From: Streptomyces viridosporus | Lineage (GTDB): Bacteria > Actinomycetota > Actinomycetes > Streptomycetales > Streptomycetaceae | Direction: 5' to 3' | Length of the DNA stretch: 46,496 bases | Assembly (NCBI RefSeq): GCF_002078235.1 | Contig: NZ_MSGP01000144.1 | Location: forward strand, 1 to 46,496 | Part shown: positions 7,942 to 16,425 of the stretch, in pieces | Position numbering within the stretch: position 1 is the first letter of the stretch | Layout: each line of letters opens with the position of its first letter | Program-made: the position numbers and the translations under genes | Notes under the pieces: model-generated | Told to the model about the DNA's origin: nothing | The model's database searches: none | Seen by the model: only the letters and a program-made list of their open reading frames with translations

Positions 7942-9456
7942 ATGCGGAAGACATTGCCCGTGATCAGCACAGGTCCCGCCGCGGGAGCGACGTCGGGCGG
8001 ATGCTCCGCCACGGCCGAGACCCCGGCCCGGTCGGGCATACCGCTCTGGCGCAAGCGCAAACTGCGGATCGCCCTGGTGCGCCATCACGACCTGTGCCTG
8101 AACACCCGTCAGATAGCGCGGGTCCAGAAGCGGGCCGGCGTGCTGCCGCACCTCGGGCTGGGTTACATCCACACCGCGCTCAAGTCGGCCGGGTTCCACC
8201 ACGTCATCCAGGTCGACACCCCCGCCCTGGGCCTCGACAGCGAGGGGCTGCGCAAGCTGCTCGCGGACTTCGCGCCGGACCTGGTCGGGGTGAGCACCAC
8301 GACACCCGGTCTGCCCGGCGCCATCGAGGCGTGCGAGGCGGCCAAGAGCACCGGGGCGAAGGTGATCCTGGGCGGGCCGCACACGGAGGTGTACGCGCAC
8401 GAGAACCTGGTCCACGAGTCCATCGACTACGTGGGCGTCGGCGAAGGCGTCACGATCATGCCGGAACTGGCGGAGGCGATGGAGCGGGGCGAGGAGCCGG
8501 AGGGCATCCGCGGCCTGGTGACCCGCAAGCACGACGGCGGTGCCGCGCCGATGGTGAACCTGGAGGAGGTCGGCTGGCCCGAACGCGCCGGGCTCCCGAT
8601 GGACCGCTACTACTCGATCATGGCTCCGCGGCCGTTCGCGACGATGATCTCCAGCCGCGGCTGCCCCTTCAAGTGCAGCTTCTGCTTCAAGCAGGCCGTG
8701 GACAAGAAGTCCATGTACCGCAGTCCCGAGGACGTCGTCGGTGAGATGACGGAGCTCAAGGAGCGGTGGGGGGTGAAGGAGATCATGTTCTACGACGACG
8801 TGTTCACCCTGCACCGCGGCCGGGTGCGGGAGATCTGCGGGCTCATCGAGGAGACCGGTCTCAAGGTCCGCTGGGAGGCGCCCACCCGCGTCGACCTGGT
8901 GCCCGAGCCGCTGCTGGAGGCGATGGCCGGGGCCGGGTGCGTGCGCCTGCGGTTCGGCATCGAGCACGGTGACAGCGAGATCCTCGAGCGGATGCGCAAG
9001 GAGAGCGACATCCAGAAGATCGAGAAGGCCGTCACCTCCGCCCACGAGGCCGGGATCAAGGGCTTCGGGTACTTCATCGTCGGCTGGCTCGGGGAGACCC
9101 GGGAGCAGTTCCGCAGGACCGTCGACCTCGCCTGCCGCCTCCCGCTGGACTACGCCAGCTTCTACACCGCGACGCCCCTGCCGGGCACCCCCCTGCACAC
9201 GGAGTCCGTGGCCGCCGGCCAGATCCCGCCCGACTACTGGGACCGTTTCGTGCGGGGCGAGTTCGACGCGCGGATCGGGTACCTGGTGCCGGACGCGCAG
9301 GAGCGCGCCCAGTGGGCGTACCGCTCCTTCTTCATGCGCCGCTCCATGGTCAAGCCGCTGCTGTCGCACATGGCGGTGACCGGCCAGTGGCGCAACACGC
9401 TGGACGGCCTGCACAGCCTGTACCGGTCGACCTCCAACACCGACCGTGACTTCTGA
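7942..9456 (+). CDS. moeK5: MoeK5: cobalamin-binding radical SAM C-methyltransferase
   Basis: Class B radical SAM protein of 504 aa. The N-terminal B12-binding Rossmann domain (about 40-200) includes VGVSTTTP and LGGPH. The radical SAM core follows, with the 4Fe-4S motif Cys241-xxx-Cys245-xx-Cys248 in SSRGCPFKCSFC, and then a helical C-terminal tail. In moenomycin biosynthesis MoeK5 adds the C4 methyl group of the F sugar (moenuronamide), so this cluster should make a C4-methylated F unit. The ATG at 7942 has AAGGAG about 9 nt upstream. A 72-bp gap separates it from moeH5. Its presence rules in C-methylation but says nothing about the other sugars. Confidence 0.9.
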   Translation: MRKTLPVISTGPAAGATSGGCSATAETPARSGIPLWRKRKLRIALVRHHDLCLNTRQIARVQKRAGVLPHLGLGYIHTALKSAGFHHVIQVDTPALGLDSEGLRKLLADFAPDLVGVSTTTPGLPGAIEACEAAKSTGAKVILGGPHTEVYAHENLVHESIDYVGVGEGVTIMPELAEAMERGEEPEGIRGLVTRKHDGGAAPMVNLEEVGWPERAGLPMDRYYSIMAPRPFATMISSRGCPFKCSFCFKQAVDKKSMYRSPEDVVGEMTELKERWGVKEIMFYDDVFTLHRGRVREICGLIEETGLKVRWEAPTRVDLVPEPLLEAMAGAGCVRLRFGIEHGDSEILERMRKESDIQKIEKAVTSAHEAGIKGFGYFIVGWLGETREQFRRTVDLACRLPLDYASFYTATPLPGTPLHTESVAAGQIPPDYWDRFVRGEFDARIGYLVPDAQERAQWAYRSFFMRRSMVKPLLSHMAVTGQWRNTLDGLHSLYRSTSNTDRDF

Positions 9457-9562
9457 GCCCGCCGCCCCGGCCGTCCCGCACCCGCCGGTGCGTCCGGGGC
9501 CTCCGGTCCGTCTCAACCGGCCGCTGGCGCGGCGCAGGCGGCGGCCGGCCGGGGAGGGGTTC

Positions 9563-10729
9563 GTGACGCACCACCTGCGGAGCACCATGGCCCGCGGGTT
9601 CCGCCCCCCGGAGTCCTGGGAGGTCCCCGTCCGGCACGTCCTGCCCGGTCTGCCGGCCGACGGGACCCCGCGCGCCGAGGAGGCCGCTCAGGCGCTGCGC
9701 ACGCCCGCCGGGCGGCCGGGCATCGCCCTCGTCGTGCCGACCTACGTCTCCCGGGTGAGCCTGGCGCGGCAGCGGGAGTGGTTCGACGCGCTGCTGGACC
9801 AGGCGGCCGCGGTGACGCGGGACCACCCCCGGGTGCCCCTGGTGCTGTTCGTCGGCATGCAGTGGTCGTCGGCCGAGGAGGAGCGGGAGGCGCTGCGGCG
9901 CCTGCGGGTGCTGCTGGACGACGCCCGCACCCGGCTGCCCGGACTGCGGGCCTGCGGTCTCTCGCTGCCCGGGCCGGGCAAACCCCGCACCCTCAACGGG
10001 GCGATCGCGGTCGCCGAACTCCTCGGCTGTGCGGGCGTCGGGTGGACCGACGACGACGTGACCTTGGAGGAGGGCTGCCTGTCCCGGCTGGTGCGGGACT
10101 TCCTGGCGGCGGGCTGCCGCGGGGCGGTGGGCGCGACCAAGGTTCCGCACACCCATGAGTACGCCACCTCCCGGCTGCTGTCCCGGGCCAAGGCGATCGC
10201 CGCCCCGGCCACGAACTACCCGCACGGCTGCTGCATCCTGGTGGCCACCGACGTGGTGGCCGGCGGCCTGCCGGGGCGCTACATATCCGACGACGGCTAC
10301 GTGTGCTTCCGCCTCCTCGACCCCGCGCTGCCCGACCCGCTGGCCCGCCTGCGGCTGGTTCCGGACGCCCGGTGCCACTACTACGTGGCGGGGCCGGCCG
10401 GCGAGACCCGCCGCAGGATCCGCAGGCTGCTGCTCAACCACCTCGTCGACCTCGCCGACTGGCCCCTGCCGGTGGTCCGGCACTACTTCCGCCACGTCCT
10501 GTTCGGCGGCATGTGGCCGCTGACCGGCTTCGACTCCTCCCGCGGTGCCCGCCACGGTGTGAAGAAGGCGCTCATCAAGTGGCTCTACTTCGCCTGGTTC
10601 GCGGGCATCGGGAGCGAACTCTACGTGCGCGGGCTGTCCGGCAGGCCACTGCGCCGCATCGAGTGGGCCCCCTACTCGGACATCCGCAGGCTCACTCCGT
10701 CGTCCTCACCCACGCGTCAGGAGAGCTGA
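9563..10729 (+). CDS. MoeGT4/MoeGT5-type HexNAc glycosyltransferase
   Basis: GT-A type glycosyltransferase, 388 aa from GTG 9563. It has the metal-binding triplet WTDDDV (Asp163-165), an N-terminal VPTYVSR strand and a conserved LPGPGK loop. Near the C-terminus a hydrophobic amphipathic stretch (LIKWLYFAWFAGIG) probably touches the membrane. It is clearly paralogous to the product at 16426-17634 over its whole length. In known moe clusters MoeGT4 and MoeGT5 are such a pair, adding the E and C aminosugars; I cannot say which this is. GTG 9446 would overlap moeK5 by 11 nt but lacks a ribosome site. GTG 9563 follows GGGGAGGGG and matches the N-terminus of the paralogue better. The stop overlaps the moeM5 start (ATGA). 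Confidence 0.82.
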   Translation: MTHHLRSTMARGFRPPESWEVPVRHVLPGLPADGTPRAEEAAQALRTPAGRPGIALVVPTYVSRVSLARQREWFDALLDQAAAVTRDHPRVPLVLFVGMQWSSAEEEREALRRLRVLLDDARTRLPGLRACGLSLPGPGKPRTLNGAIAVAELLGCAGVGWTDDDVTLEEGCLSRLVRDFLAAGCRGAVGATKVPHTHEYATSRLLSRAKAIAAPATNYPHGCCILVATDVVAGGLPGRYISDDGYVCFRLLDPALPDPLARLRLVPDARCHYYVAGPAGETRRRIRRLLLNHLVDLADWPLPVVRHYFRHVLFGGMWPLTGFDSSRGARHGVKKALIKWLYFAWFAGIGSELYVRGLSGRPLRRIEWAPYSDIRRLTPSSSPTRQES

Positions 10730-12321
10730 TGAAGGTACTGTCGCTCCACTCCGCCGGCCACGACACCGGCGTCGCCTACTTCGAGGACGGGCGGCTGGTC
10801 TTCGCGGTCGAGACCGAACGGCTCACCCGGGTCAAGCACGACCACCGCTCCGACGTCGCCCTGCGGCACGTGCTCGAGCAGGAGTGCGTGGACACCGACG
10901 GGATCGACCTGGTGGCCGTCAGCACCCCGGTCCGCAGCGGGCTGCTGCGCATACCCGACCTGGACCGGGCCCTGGAGCGGATCGGGGCGGGCGCCCTCCA
11001 CCACCGGACCGTCTGCGAGATGCTGGGGCGGCGGGTGGAGTGCGTCGTGGTCACCCACGAGGTCTCCCACGCGGCGCTGGCCGCCCACTACGCGGGCTGG
11101 GAGGAAGGCGCCGTCGTCCTCGTCAACGAGGGCCGCGGCCAGCTCACCCGCAGCTCCCTGTTCCGGGTGACCGGCGGGGCCCTGGAGTGGGTCGACAAGG
11201 ACCCGCTGCCCTGGTACGGCAACGGCTTCGGGTGGACGGCGATCGGGTACCTCCTCGGCTTCGGCCCGAGCCCCAGCGTGGCCGGCAAGGTGATGGCCAT
11301 GGGCGGCTACGGGCAGCCGGACCCGCACATCCGCGAACAGCTGCTGTCGGTGGATCCGGACGTGATGAACGACCGGGAACTCGCCGAGCGGGTGCGCGCG
11401 GACCTGGCCGGCCGGCCCGAGTTCGCCCCCGGGTTCGAGACGGCGTCGCAGGTGGTGGCGACGTTCCAGGAGATGTTCACCGAGGCCGTCCGGGCGGTGC
11501 TCGACCGGCATGTGACGCGCACGGACGCCGGGGTGGGCCCGATCGCCCTGGGCGGCGGGTGCGCCCTGAACATCGTGGCTAACTCGGCGCTGCGGGAGGA
11601 GTACGGGCGGGACATCGCCATTCCGCCCGCCTGCGGGGACGCGGGTCACCTGACGGGCGCCGGCCTCTACGCGCTCGCGCAGGTGGCCGGGGTGAAGCCG
11701 GAGCCGTTCAGCGTGTACCGCAACGGCGGGGGCGAGTCCCGCGCCGCCGTCCTGGACGCGGTGGAGGGCGCGGGCCTGCGGGCCGTTCCCTACGACCGGT
11801 CCGCGGTCGCCGGGGTGCTGGCCGGGGGCGGGGTGGTGGCGTTGACGCAGGGAGCGGCGGAACTGGGGCCGCGGGCGCTGGGGCACCGGTCGCTGCTGGG
11901 CAGTCCCGCGGTGCCGGGCATGCGCGAGCGGATGAGCGAGAAGCTCAAGCAGCGCGAGTGGTTCCGGCCGCTGGGCGCCGTGATGCGCGACGAGCGCTTC
12001 GCCGGGCTGTACCCGGGACGGGCGCCGTCGCCGTACATGCTCTTCGAGTACCGGCTGCCGGACGGGACCGCGCCCGAGGCCCGGCACGTCAACGGCACCT
12101 GCCGGATCCAGACCCTGGGCCCCGAGGAGGACCGGCTGTACGGTCTGCTCGCCGAGTTCGAGGAGCTGAGCGGTGTGCCGGCGCTGATCAACACGTCGCT
12201 CAACGGCCCGGGCAAGCCCATCGCGCACACCGCCCGGGACGTGCTCGACGACTTCGCGCGCACCGACGTCGACCTCTTCGTGTTCGACGACCTGATGGTG
12301 CGGGGCGCCGCCGCGCGGTAG
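10729..12321 (+). CDS. moeM5: MoeM5: carbamoyltransferase (NodU/CmcH/TobZ family)
   Basis: Carbamoyltransferase of 530 aa with the two-domain architecture of the family: an N-terminal Kae1-like domain with the metal-binding His110-xxx-His114 pair (THEVSHA), and a C-terminal YrdC-like part with GPRALGHRSLL and NTSLN. These enzymes make carbamoyl-adenylate from carbamoyl phosphate and ATP and pass it to a sugar hydroxyl. In moenomycin MoeM5 carbamoylates the F ring. It overlaps the upstream glycosyltransferase by 3 nt, with GGAG in front. It ends the moeE5 operon and runs into a strong bidirectional hairpin shared with moeN5. Confidence 0.92.
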   Translation: MKVLSLHSAGHDTGVAYFEDGRLVFAVETERLTRVKHDHRSDVALRHVLEQECVDTDGIDLVAVSTPVRSGLLRIPDLDRALERIGAGALHHRTVCEMLGRRVECVVVTHEVSHAALAAHYAGWEEGAVVLVNEGRGQLTRSSLFRVTGGALEWVDKDPLPWYGNGFGWTAIGYLLGFGPSPSVAGKVMAMGGYGQPDPHIREQLLSVDPDVMNDRELAERVRADLAGRPEFAPGFETASQVVATFQEMFTEAVRAVLDRHVTRTDAGVGPIALGGGCALNIVANSALREEYGRDIAIPPACGDAGHLTGAGLYALAQVAGVKPEPFSVYRNGGGESRAAVLDAVEGAGLRAVPYDRSAVAGVLAGGGVVALTQGAAELGPRALGHRSLLGSPAVPGMRERMSEKLKQREWFRPLGAVMRDERFAGLYPGRAPSPYMLFEYRLPDGTAPEARHVNGTCRIQTLGPEEDRLYGLLAEFEELSGVPALINTSLNGPGKPIAHTARDVLDDFARTDVDLFVFDDLMVRGAAAR

Positions 12322-12339
12322 CCCGGGGTGGAGCGGGAC

Positions 12340-12366
12340 GGCCGGCCGGAGACGCTCCGGCCGGCC
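12340..12366. terminator. Bidirectional terminator between moeM5 and moeN5
   Basis: A perfect 12-bp GC-rich stem (GGCCGGCCGGAG with its complement) and a 3-nt loop, centred in the 50-bp gap between the convergent stops of moeM5 and moeN5. There is no U-tract, as is common for Streptomyces terminators. Confidence 0.7.
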
Positions 12367-12371
12367 GCCGG

Positions 12372-13202
12372 TCACTCCCCCGGGTGCCGGGGAAGCAGCC
12401 GTACCAGCACGTCGTCCGTGTAGAGGTGGACGACCGGCACCAGACCGGGCGCGCCGGGCGGTGCCGCCACCGCGGCGAGGGCCCGCCCGCGCAGCTCCTC
12501 CAGCAGGTCCACGACGTCCTGGCCGGCCACGGCCCCGGTCCGCATCAGATGGGCGAGGTTGCCGTCCCGCTCGCCGTTGCGGTCGTAGTCGGTCAGGTCG
12601 TCCGCCATGGTGATGGTCATGGCGAAAGCCTCGGCGAACCGCCGTACGGAGTCCGCCGGTTGGCCGTCCCCCCCGCAGGCGGCCGCGAGTGCCCCGTAGC
12701 GGCCCAGGAAGGTGGAGCCGTAGGTGCTCGCATGGGCGCGCCACTCCCGGAGGTTCGTCGCCCGAGTGCGTTTGGTGCGTATCTGGCCGCCGCAGAGGTG
12801 GACGGCGTCCTGCTCCAGGATGTCCGTCACCGCCCTGGGGTCGCGGGCGAGGGATTCCAGCTCGTGCAGCGCCCGCAGGTGGAGGCGGAGGCAGACACAG
12901 GCGAGTTCGACCCGGTCGAGTCCGGTGTCGTCGTCCATCAGGTCGTCGAGGAGCTTCATGGAGACGATGTCGAGGGCCAGCGCGCGGGACACCGCGGCCC
13001 GCCGGTCCGGGTCGGTCGTCCACTCGGTGAGGAAGTGGGGCACCCTCAGGTACAGGCGCAGGGCGGCGGTGTGCGCCACCAGGTCCGGCGACCCACCGGT
13101 CTCCGCGACGCACCGCGTGACATGGTCGCGGTTGGCGGCCTCGGCGGCGAGCATGGACTCCGTGTAGTCCGCCGGCAGGGCCGTGGCCGGGGCGGCCGTC
13201 AC
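12372..13202 (-). CDS. moeN5: MoeN5: prenyltransferase extending farnesyl to the C25 moenocinyl chain
   Basis: All-alpha isoprenoid-synthase fold protein of 276 aa, close to the length of known MoeN5. It has two Asp-rich motifs facing the active site: DDLMD (86-90) and DDLTD (201-205). In moenomycin biosynthesis MoeN5 adds a C10 unit from geranyl diphosphate to the cis-farnesyl group of a glycosylated intermediate, with rearrangement, giving the branched C25 lipid. Its presence predicts a moenocinyl-type rather than a plain farnesyl product. The GTG start at 13202 overlaps the moeO5 stop (GTGA) and is preceded by GGGGAG, so the two are translationally coupled. A longer open frame upstream has no homology value. 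Confidence 0.92.
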   Translation of the reverse strand: MTAAPATALPADYTESMLAAEAANRDHVTRCVAETGGSPDLVAHTAALRLYLRVPHFLTEWTTDPDRRAAVSRALALDIVSMKLLDDLMDDDTGLDRVELACVCLRLHLRALHELESLARDPRAVTDILEQDAVHLCGGQIRTKRTRATNLREWRAHASTYGSTFLGRYGALAAACGGDGQPADSVRRFAEAFAMTITMADDLTDYDRNGERDGNLAHLMRTGAVAGQDVVDLLEELRGRALAAVAAPPGAPGLVPVVHLYTDDVLVRLLPRHPGE

Positions 13203-14044
13203 CGCCCGCTCCCCGGACGGGCCGGGGCGGCGGGCCGCCGCCCGCCGATCTCGGCGAGGGTGGACCGCCAGTCCGGCTGCTCCAGGGCTCCGGCGAACCC
13301 CACGTAGTCCGCCCCGCTGTCGAGGTACTCGGTGACCTGCCGCCCGGAGCGGACGTTGCCGCTCACGAAGAGCACCTGGTCGGGGCCGAGCCCCTTGCGG
13401 AAGTGGCGTACGACCTCGGGCGGCACGTGCTCGTTGCGCGAGTACAGGTACACCATGTGGAAACCGAAGGTACGGGCGACGTGGAGGTACCGGTCGATCT
13501 CCTCGGTGGAGGCCGTGCTCACCGGCACGGTGCCGAGCAGGTCCCCGGTGCGGGGGTCCTCGCCGAAGGTGAGGGCGACGGTGAGGAGCAGCTCGGGCCA
13601 CTCCTCGCGGGGTATTCGGCCGGGGAAGGCGGCCAGCGTCTCGAGGAAGCTCTTCCAGACGAAGTAGTCGTCGCCCGAGCCCAGCAGCGCGGGCAGCAGG
13701 AGCGCGTCCGCGCCGCGGACCACCGGGAAGCCGGCCCCCGGGCGGGGCGGGAAGTGCAGGACGACCGGTAACGGGGTGGCCGCCTTCACCGCCGCCACGT
13801 ACGGCTCCATGTGCGACTCGAACGACTCGTAGTCGGTGCTGGCCAGAAGGACGGCGGCGAAGCCCAGCCGCGTGAGCTCCGCCGCCTTCTCGACCGCTTC
13901 CGTCACCGGGACCTTGAAGGGGTCGATGATGTGGACGGGGCCCGGTGGGTGCTCGCGCAGCCGGGCGAGCACGCGTCCCGGCCGCCAGAGCGGTGGTGCG
14001 GCGTGGAGTTCCGTGTGGTGGTCCAGCTGCGGTGAGGCGTTCAC
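13199..14044 (-). CDS. moeO5: MoeO5: farnesyl-3-phosphoglycerate synthase (PcrB/GGGP-synthase family)
   Basis: TIM-barrel prenyltransferase of 281 aa resembling geranylgeranylglyceryl-phosphate synthases. It has early DPFKVPV (41-47), a central YLYSRNEH strand and the phosphate-binding end VSGNVRSGRQ followed by DYVGFAGALE. MoeO5 makes the first committed bond, an ether between a C15 prenyl diphosphate and 3-phosphoglycerate. It is the most diagnostic gene for this class of antibiotic. The start is GTG 14044 behind AAGGGGGAA. Codon 92 (+ strand 13769-13771) is TTA, a likely bldA control point. It forms a two-gene unit with moeN5. The 578 bp upstream hold three 12-bp repeats and a possible short leader ORF. 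Confidence 0.92.
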   Translation of the reverse strand: MNASPQLDHHTELHAAPPLWRPGRVLARLREHPPGPVHIIDPFKVPVTEAVEKAAELTRLGFAAVLLASTDYESFESHMEPYVAAVKAATPLPVVLHFPPRPGAGFPVVRGADALLLPALLGSGDDYFVWKSFLETLAAFPGRIPREEWPELLLTVALTFGEDPRTGDLLGTVPVSTASTEEIDRYLHVARTFGFHMVYLYSRNEHVPPEVVRHFRKGLGPDQVLFVSGNVRSGRQVTEYLDSGADYVGFAGALEQPDWRSTLAEIGGRRPAAPARPGSGR

Positions 14045-14057
14045 CAGCGTCTTCCCC

Positions 14058-14093
14058 CTTGTCGTCCGGCTCGTCGTCCGGCTTGTCGTCCGG
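14058..14093. repeat. Three tandem 12-bp repeats in the moeO5 leader
   Basis: Three consecutive copies of CTTGTCGTCCGG, the middle one with one mismatch (CTCGTCGTCCGG), beginning 14 nt upstream of the moeO5 GTG codon and abutting its ribosome site. Twelve bases are four codons, but no supported gene reads through them. They could be an expansion by slippage or stacked protein sites. Confidence 0.7.
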
Positions 14094-14280
14094 TCGGGTC
14101 ACGCGACGGGGTGCCGGCCGCGTCGCACGTGCGGATCGCGTCCGGCCGAGGTGTCGCGCGTTCGGATGGAGGTGCGGGGCGCCCTGGTCGCCGAGGCCGT
14201 TCCCGGCCGGCCGGGAGTGTTCCTCCCGGTGCGCCGCGCCGGCGCGAAAGCCGCGGTCCGGCGCCGTCGCGCGGTTTCCT

Positions 14281-14412
14281 TCAGACCCGCCCGGGGAACT
14301 GCGTGACCGTTCCGGCATACGCCGCGGTCGAGGGAGTGCGGAAGTGCTCGGAAATCCTTCGGCGGGCCCGTCCGGCGGATTCACCGGCGGACGGACGAAA
14401 AGCGTCGTTCAC
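14281..14412 (-). CDS. Possible 43-aa leader ORF upstream of moeO5
   Basis: A 43-codon reading frame from GTG 14412 to TGA 14281-14283. It is preceded by an unusually good ribosome site (GGAAGGGGAG, 3 nt spacing), in the otherwise gene-free 578 bp between moeO5 and the transporter permease. The predicted peptide is basic and Arg/Ser-rich, with no signal peptide or family I recognise. A -10-like TAGTAT lies about 80 nt upstream on the same strand, so it would be the first frame on a long moeO5 leader transcript. It may be chance. Confidence 0.2.
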   Translation of the reverse strand: MNDAFRPSAGESAGRARRRISEHFRTPSTAAYAGTVTQFPGRV

Positions 14413-14622
14413 GTACTCCCCTTCCACTGGAGAGACGAACAGCGGGTCCACCGGGCCGCCTCGAGGACAAGGTGCGGCAGGGCGGTTGCCGATACTACAC
14501 GCGTTCGTTTCCGTGGGGTAGGGAGACTTTGTGCGGCGGTTATGCATTCCTGCCGGACGGAAGAAGACACGCCCCGACGGTTTCGCGCCGTGCGGGGCGT
14601 TCTCAGCGGTGTCCGGCGTATT

Positions 14623-15303
14623 TCACGCGAATTGCAGATGGCGCCGGCGGCGCAATCGGCCCGCCGTCACGCAACCGCTCACCGCGACCAGCAGCAGCGT
14701 CGCTCCGACGGCGTGGGCCACCCCGGAGTCGAACGATCCGCTGTCCGCGCCGTCGACCGCGTAGGTGATGATCTCCCGGGTCGACCAGAAGGGAAGCACC
14801 TTGGCCGAATCCTTGGCCGGATCCATCACCATCTGGGCGCCGATGACGGAGATCAGCAGCAGGGCGCCCTCCATGTCCCGTGGCACGGCCGCCCCGAGCA
14901 GCAGTCCCAGCGGCACCGCCACCAGCGTGGTCAGCGCCAGTTCCACCGCGACGGCCTGCGGGTGCGCCACGTCCTGCCCGACCAGGATGATCACGGCGTA
15001 GAGGGCGGACACGCCCATGCCGGCGGTGAGGAGGGCCAGCAGGCGGCCCAGGAAGAGCTGGAGCGGGCGGAACCCGGAGAGGGCCAGGAGCGGTTCGATC
15101 TCCCGGCCGCCGACCGCGGAGAAGAGGGCCGCGGCGCTGACCGCGAAGCCCACACCGAGGCTGGCGAACCGGATCGCCTGGCCGGTCTGGTCGTAACGCC
15201 CGAGGTAGAAGACGAGCGGGACCAGGAGCAGCAGGCCCAGCACGCCCCGCCGGCGCAGCAGTTCGCGGAAGGTCATCTCCGCCATCCGCAGGGTGGCCGT
15301 CAT
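14623..15303 (-). CDS. ABC-2 type transporter permease of the moe cluster (MoeX5/MoeP5 pair)
   Basis: Integral membrane protein of 226 aa with six hydrophobic segments, for example GVLGLLLLVPLVFYLG near residue 20, and LLALLTAGMGVSALYAVIILVG and TTLVAVPLGLLLGAAV further on. It matches the small permease subunit of ABC-2 exporters. The ATG overlaps the stop of the upstream ATPase gene (ATGA), so the two subunits are made together. Known moe clusters contain an equivalent two-gene transporter named moeX5/moeP5; I do not recall with confidence which name belongs to which subunit. I infer a role in export, self-protection or precursor flipping. Substrate specificity cannot be read from the sequence. 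Confidence 0.85.
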   Translation of the reverse strand: MTATLRMAEMTFRELLRRRGVLGLLLLVPLVFYLGRYDQTGQAIRFASLGVGFAVSAAALFSAVGGREIEPLLALSGFRPLQLFLGRLLALLTAGMGVSALYAVIILVGQDVAHPQAVAVELALTTLVAVPLGLLLGAAVPRDMEGALLLISVIGAQMVMDPAKDSAKVLPFWSTREIITYAVDGADSGSFDSGVAHAVGATLLLVAVSGCVTAGRLRRRRHLQFA

Positions 15304-15971
15304 CGGTTGCCCCTTCCTTTGCCGGGGGTGAGGTCCAGCACCTGGTCCACCCGGTCGAGCTGGTTGAGCATGTGCGTCACCACGACGACGGCCTTGCCCG
15401 CCTCGCGCCACTCCCAGACGCTCCGCCAGAAGTCCACGTAGGAGCCGTGGTCGAAGCCCTGGTAGGGCTCGTCGAGCAGCAGCAGGTCCGGGTCCCCCAG
15501 GGCCGACAGGACGACGTTCAGCTTCTGGCGGGTTCCTCCCGACAGGTCCTTGGCCAGGACGCCCTCCGCGGGGGCCCAGTCGAGCTCTCCCGCGAGTTTC
15601 CGGCCGCGGCGGTCGGACTCCCGGCGGCTCAGGCCCCGGCCGGTGCCGAAGAGGGTGAAGTGCTCCCGGGGGGTCAGGAAGCCCATGACGCCCGCGTTCT
15701 GCGGGCAGTAGCCGAGGTGGCCGGAGACGGTGACCCGTCCTTTGTCGGGGGAGAGCAGACCGGCGCAGATCTTGAGCAGGGTGGACTTGCCCGCCCCGTT
15801 GCTGCCGACGATCGCGGCGACCTCGCCCGCGTGCACGACGAGATCGACCCCGGTCAGGACGCGGCGGCGCTTGTAGCGTTTCACGACGCCGCGCGCCTGC
15901 AGGAGAATCTTGCGGTCGGCGGGCTCGGACATGCCGTGGTACCCCTCTCGGGCACCGACGGAATAGCCCAT
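15300..15971 (-). CDS. ABC-2 type transporter ATP-binding protein of the moe cluster
   Basis: Single-domain ABC ATPase of about 223 aa. It has Walker A GSNGAGKS, an intact signature LSGGTRQKL, Walker B DLLLLDEPYQGFD and an H-loop His in VVVTHM. It pairs with the permease encoded directly downstream (4-nt overlap). Two starts are possible. ATG 15971 follows AAAGGTGG with good spacing. ATG 15932 gives the more typical length (210 aa) but has GAGAGG about 11 nt away. It diverges from the glycosyltransferase at 16426 across 454 bp. Together with the half-transporter at the left end, the cluster has two separate transport systems, as in known moe clusters. Confidence 0.87.
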   Translation of the reverse strand: MGYSVGAREGYHGMSEPADRKILLQARGVVKRYKRRRVLTGVDLVVHAGEVAAIVGSNGAGKSTLLKICAGLLSPDKGRVTVSGHLGYCPQNAGVMGFLTPREHFTLFGTGRGLSRRESDRRGRKLAGELDWAPAEGVLAKDLSGGTRQKLNVVLSALGDPDLLLLDEPYQGFDHGSYVDFWRSVWEWREAGKAVVVVTHMLNQLDRVDQVLDLTPGKGRGNR

Positions 15972-16425
15972 GACTGCCACCTTTCTGCCGACCGCGACGA
16001 AGGGCACGCATTGTCGGCCTCAATGGTCAGGATTCGTGATCCGGTCGGGTTCATCGCCCCGACCGCACGCGCACGGCTCAGCCTGCCACACGGCCCGCCC
16101 CACATCGCGCGTATCGGCCGGGCCCCCACTCCCCCGAAAGTCCGGGCCCCCGGCCGGTGTTCCGGGGATCCTACGGGGCGACCGGGCGAAGGACTGAAGC
16201 CGGGCATCCGCATTTCGGCCATCTCTCGCCGATACCCGGGGCGCCCTTGTAGGCCGGCCCGGGGCTGGTTAGCGTACCGACCAACCGCATTTACCGCTCA
16301 CTCGTGCGTCGCCCGCACCAGCGTTTCCCTTCTTCCGGAGTCCGCCGCCGGGGCGGGAGCGGGCGGGACCGCACCCCGTGTCAGGCAAGAGGGAAATCCG
16401 CTCGGAATCGACGAAGGGGACGTGA
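15972..16425. promoter_or_regulatory. Divergent intergenic region between the ABC transporter and the second GT operon
   Basis: 454 bp between divergent start codons. A candidate plus-strand promoter is listed separately. I found no convincing minus-strand -35/-10 pair for the transporter and no additional gene. Confidence 0.5.
16247..16275 (+). promoter_or_regulatory. Predicted promoter of the three-gene glycosyltransferase operon
   Basis: TTGTAG (16247-16252), a 17-bp spacer and TAGCGT (16270-16275), close to HrdB-type boxes. Transcription would start about 145 nt before the ATG at 16426. Prediction by eye only. Confidence 0.4.

Larger units (their letters stand above)
14045..14622 (-). 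promoter_or_regulatory. Long moeO5 upstream region
   Basis: 578 bp between the moeO5 start and the stop of the ABC permease, both on the minus strand. It is less GC-rich than the flanking genes near 14480-14560. The best minus-strand -10 candidate is TAGTAT (+ strand 14492-14497), with no convincing -35. It also holds the three 12-bp repeats and the short candidate ORF. An independent promoter for moeO5-moeN5 is likely here but not located with certainty. Confidence 0.4.

Noticed and set aside
3172..9456. Lasso-peptide or other RiPP cluster (two asparagine-synthase-like proteins plus a radical SAM enzyme)
   Set aside because: No precursor peptide, transglutaminase-like protease or recognition element is present, and every neighbour matches the moenomycin pathway.
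12372..14384. Single 670-aa protein spanning moeN5 and the opposite reading of moeO5
   Set aside because: The N-terminal 390 residues are Arg/Pro/Gly-rich nonsense overlapping moeO5 in another frame. MoeN5 begins at the GTGA overlap with a ribosome site.
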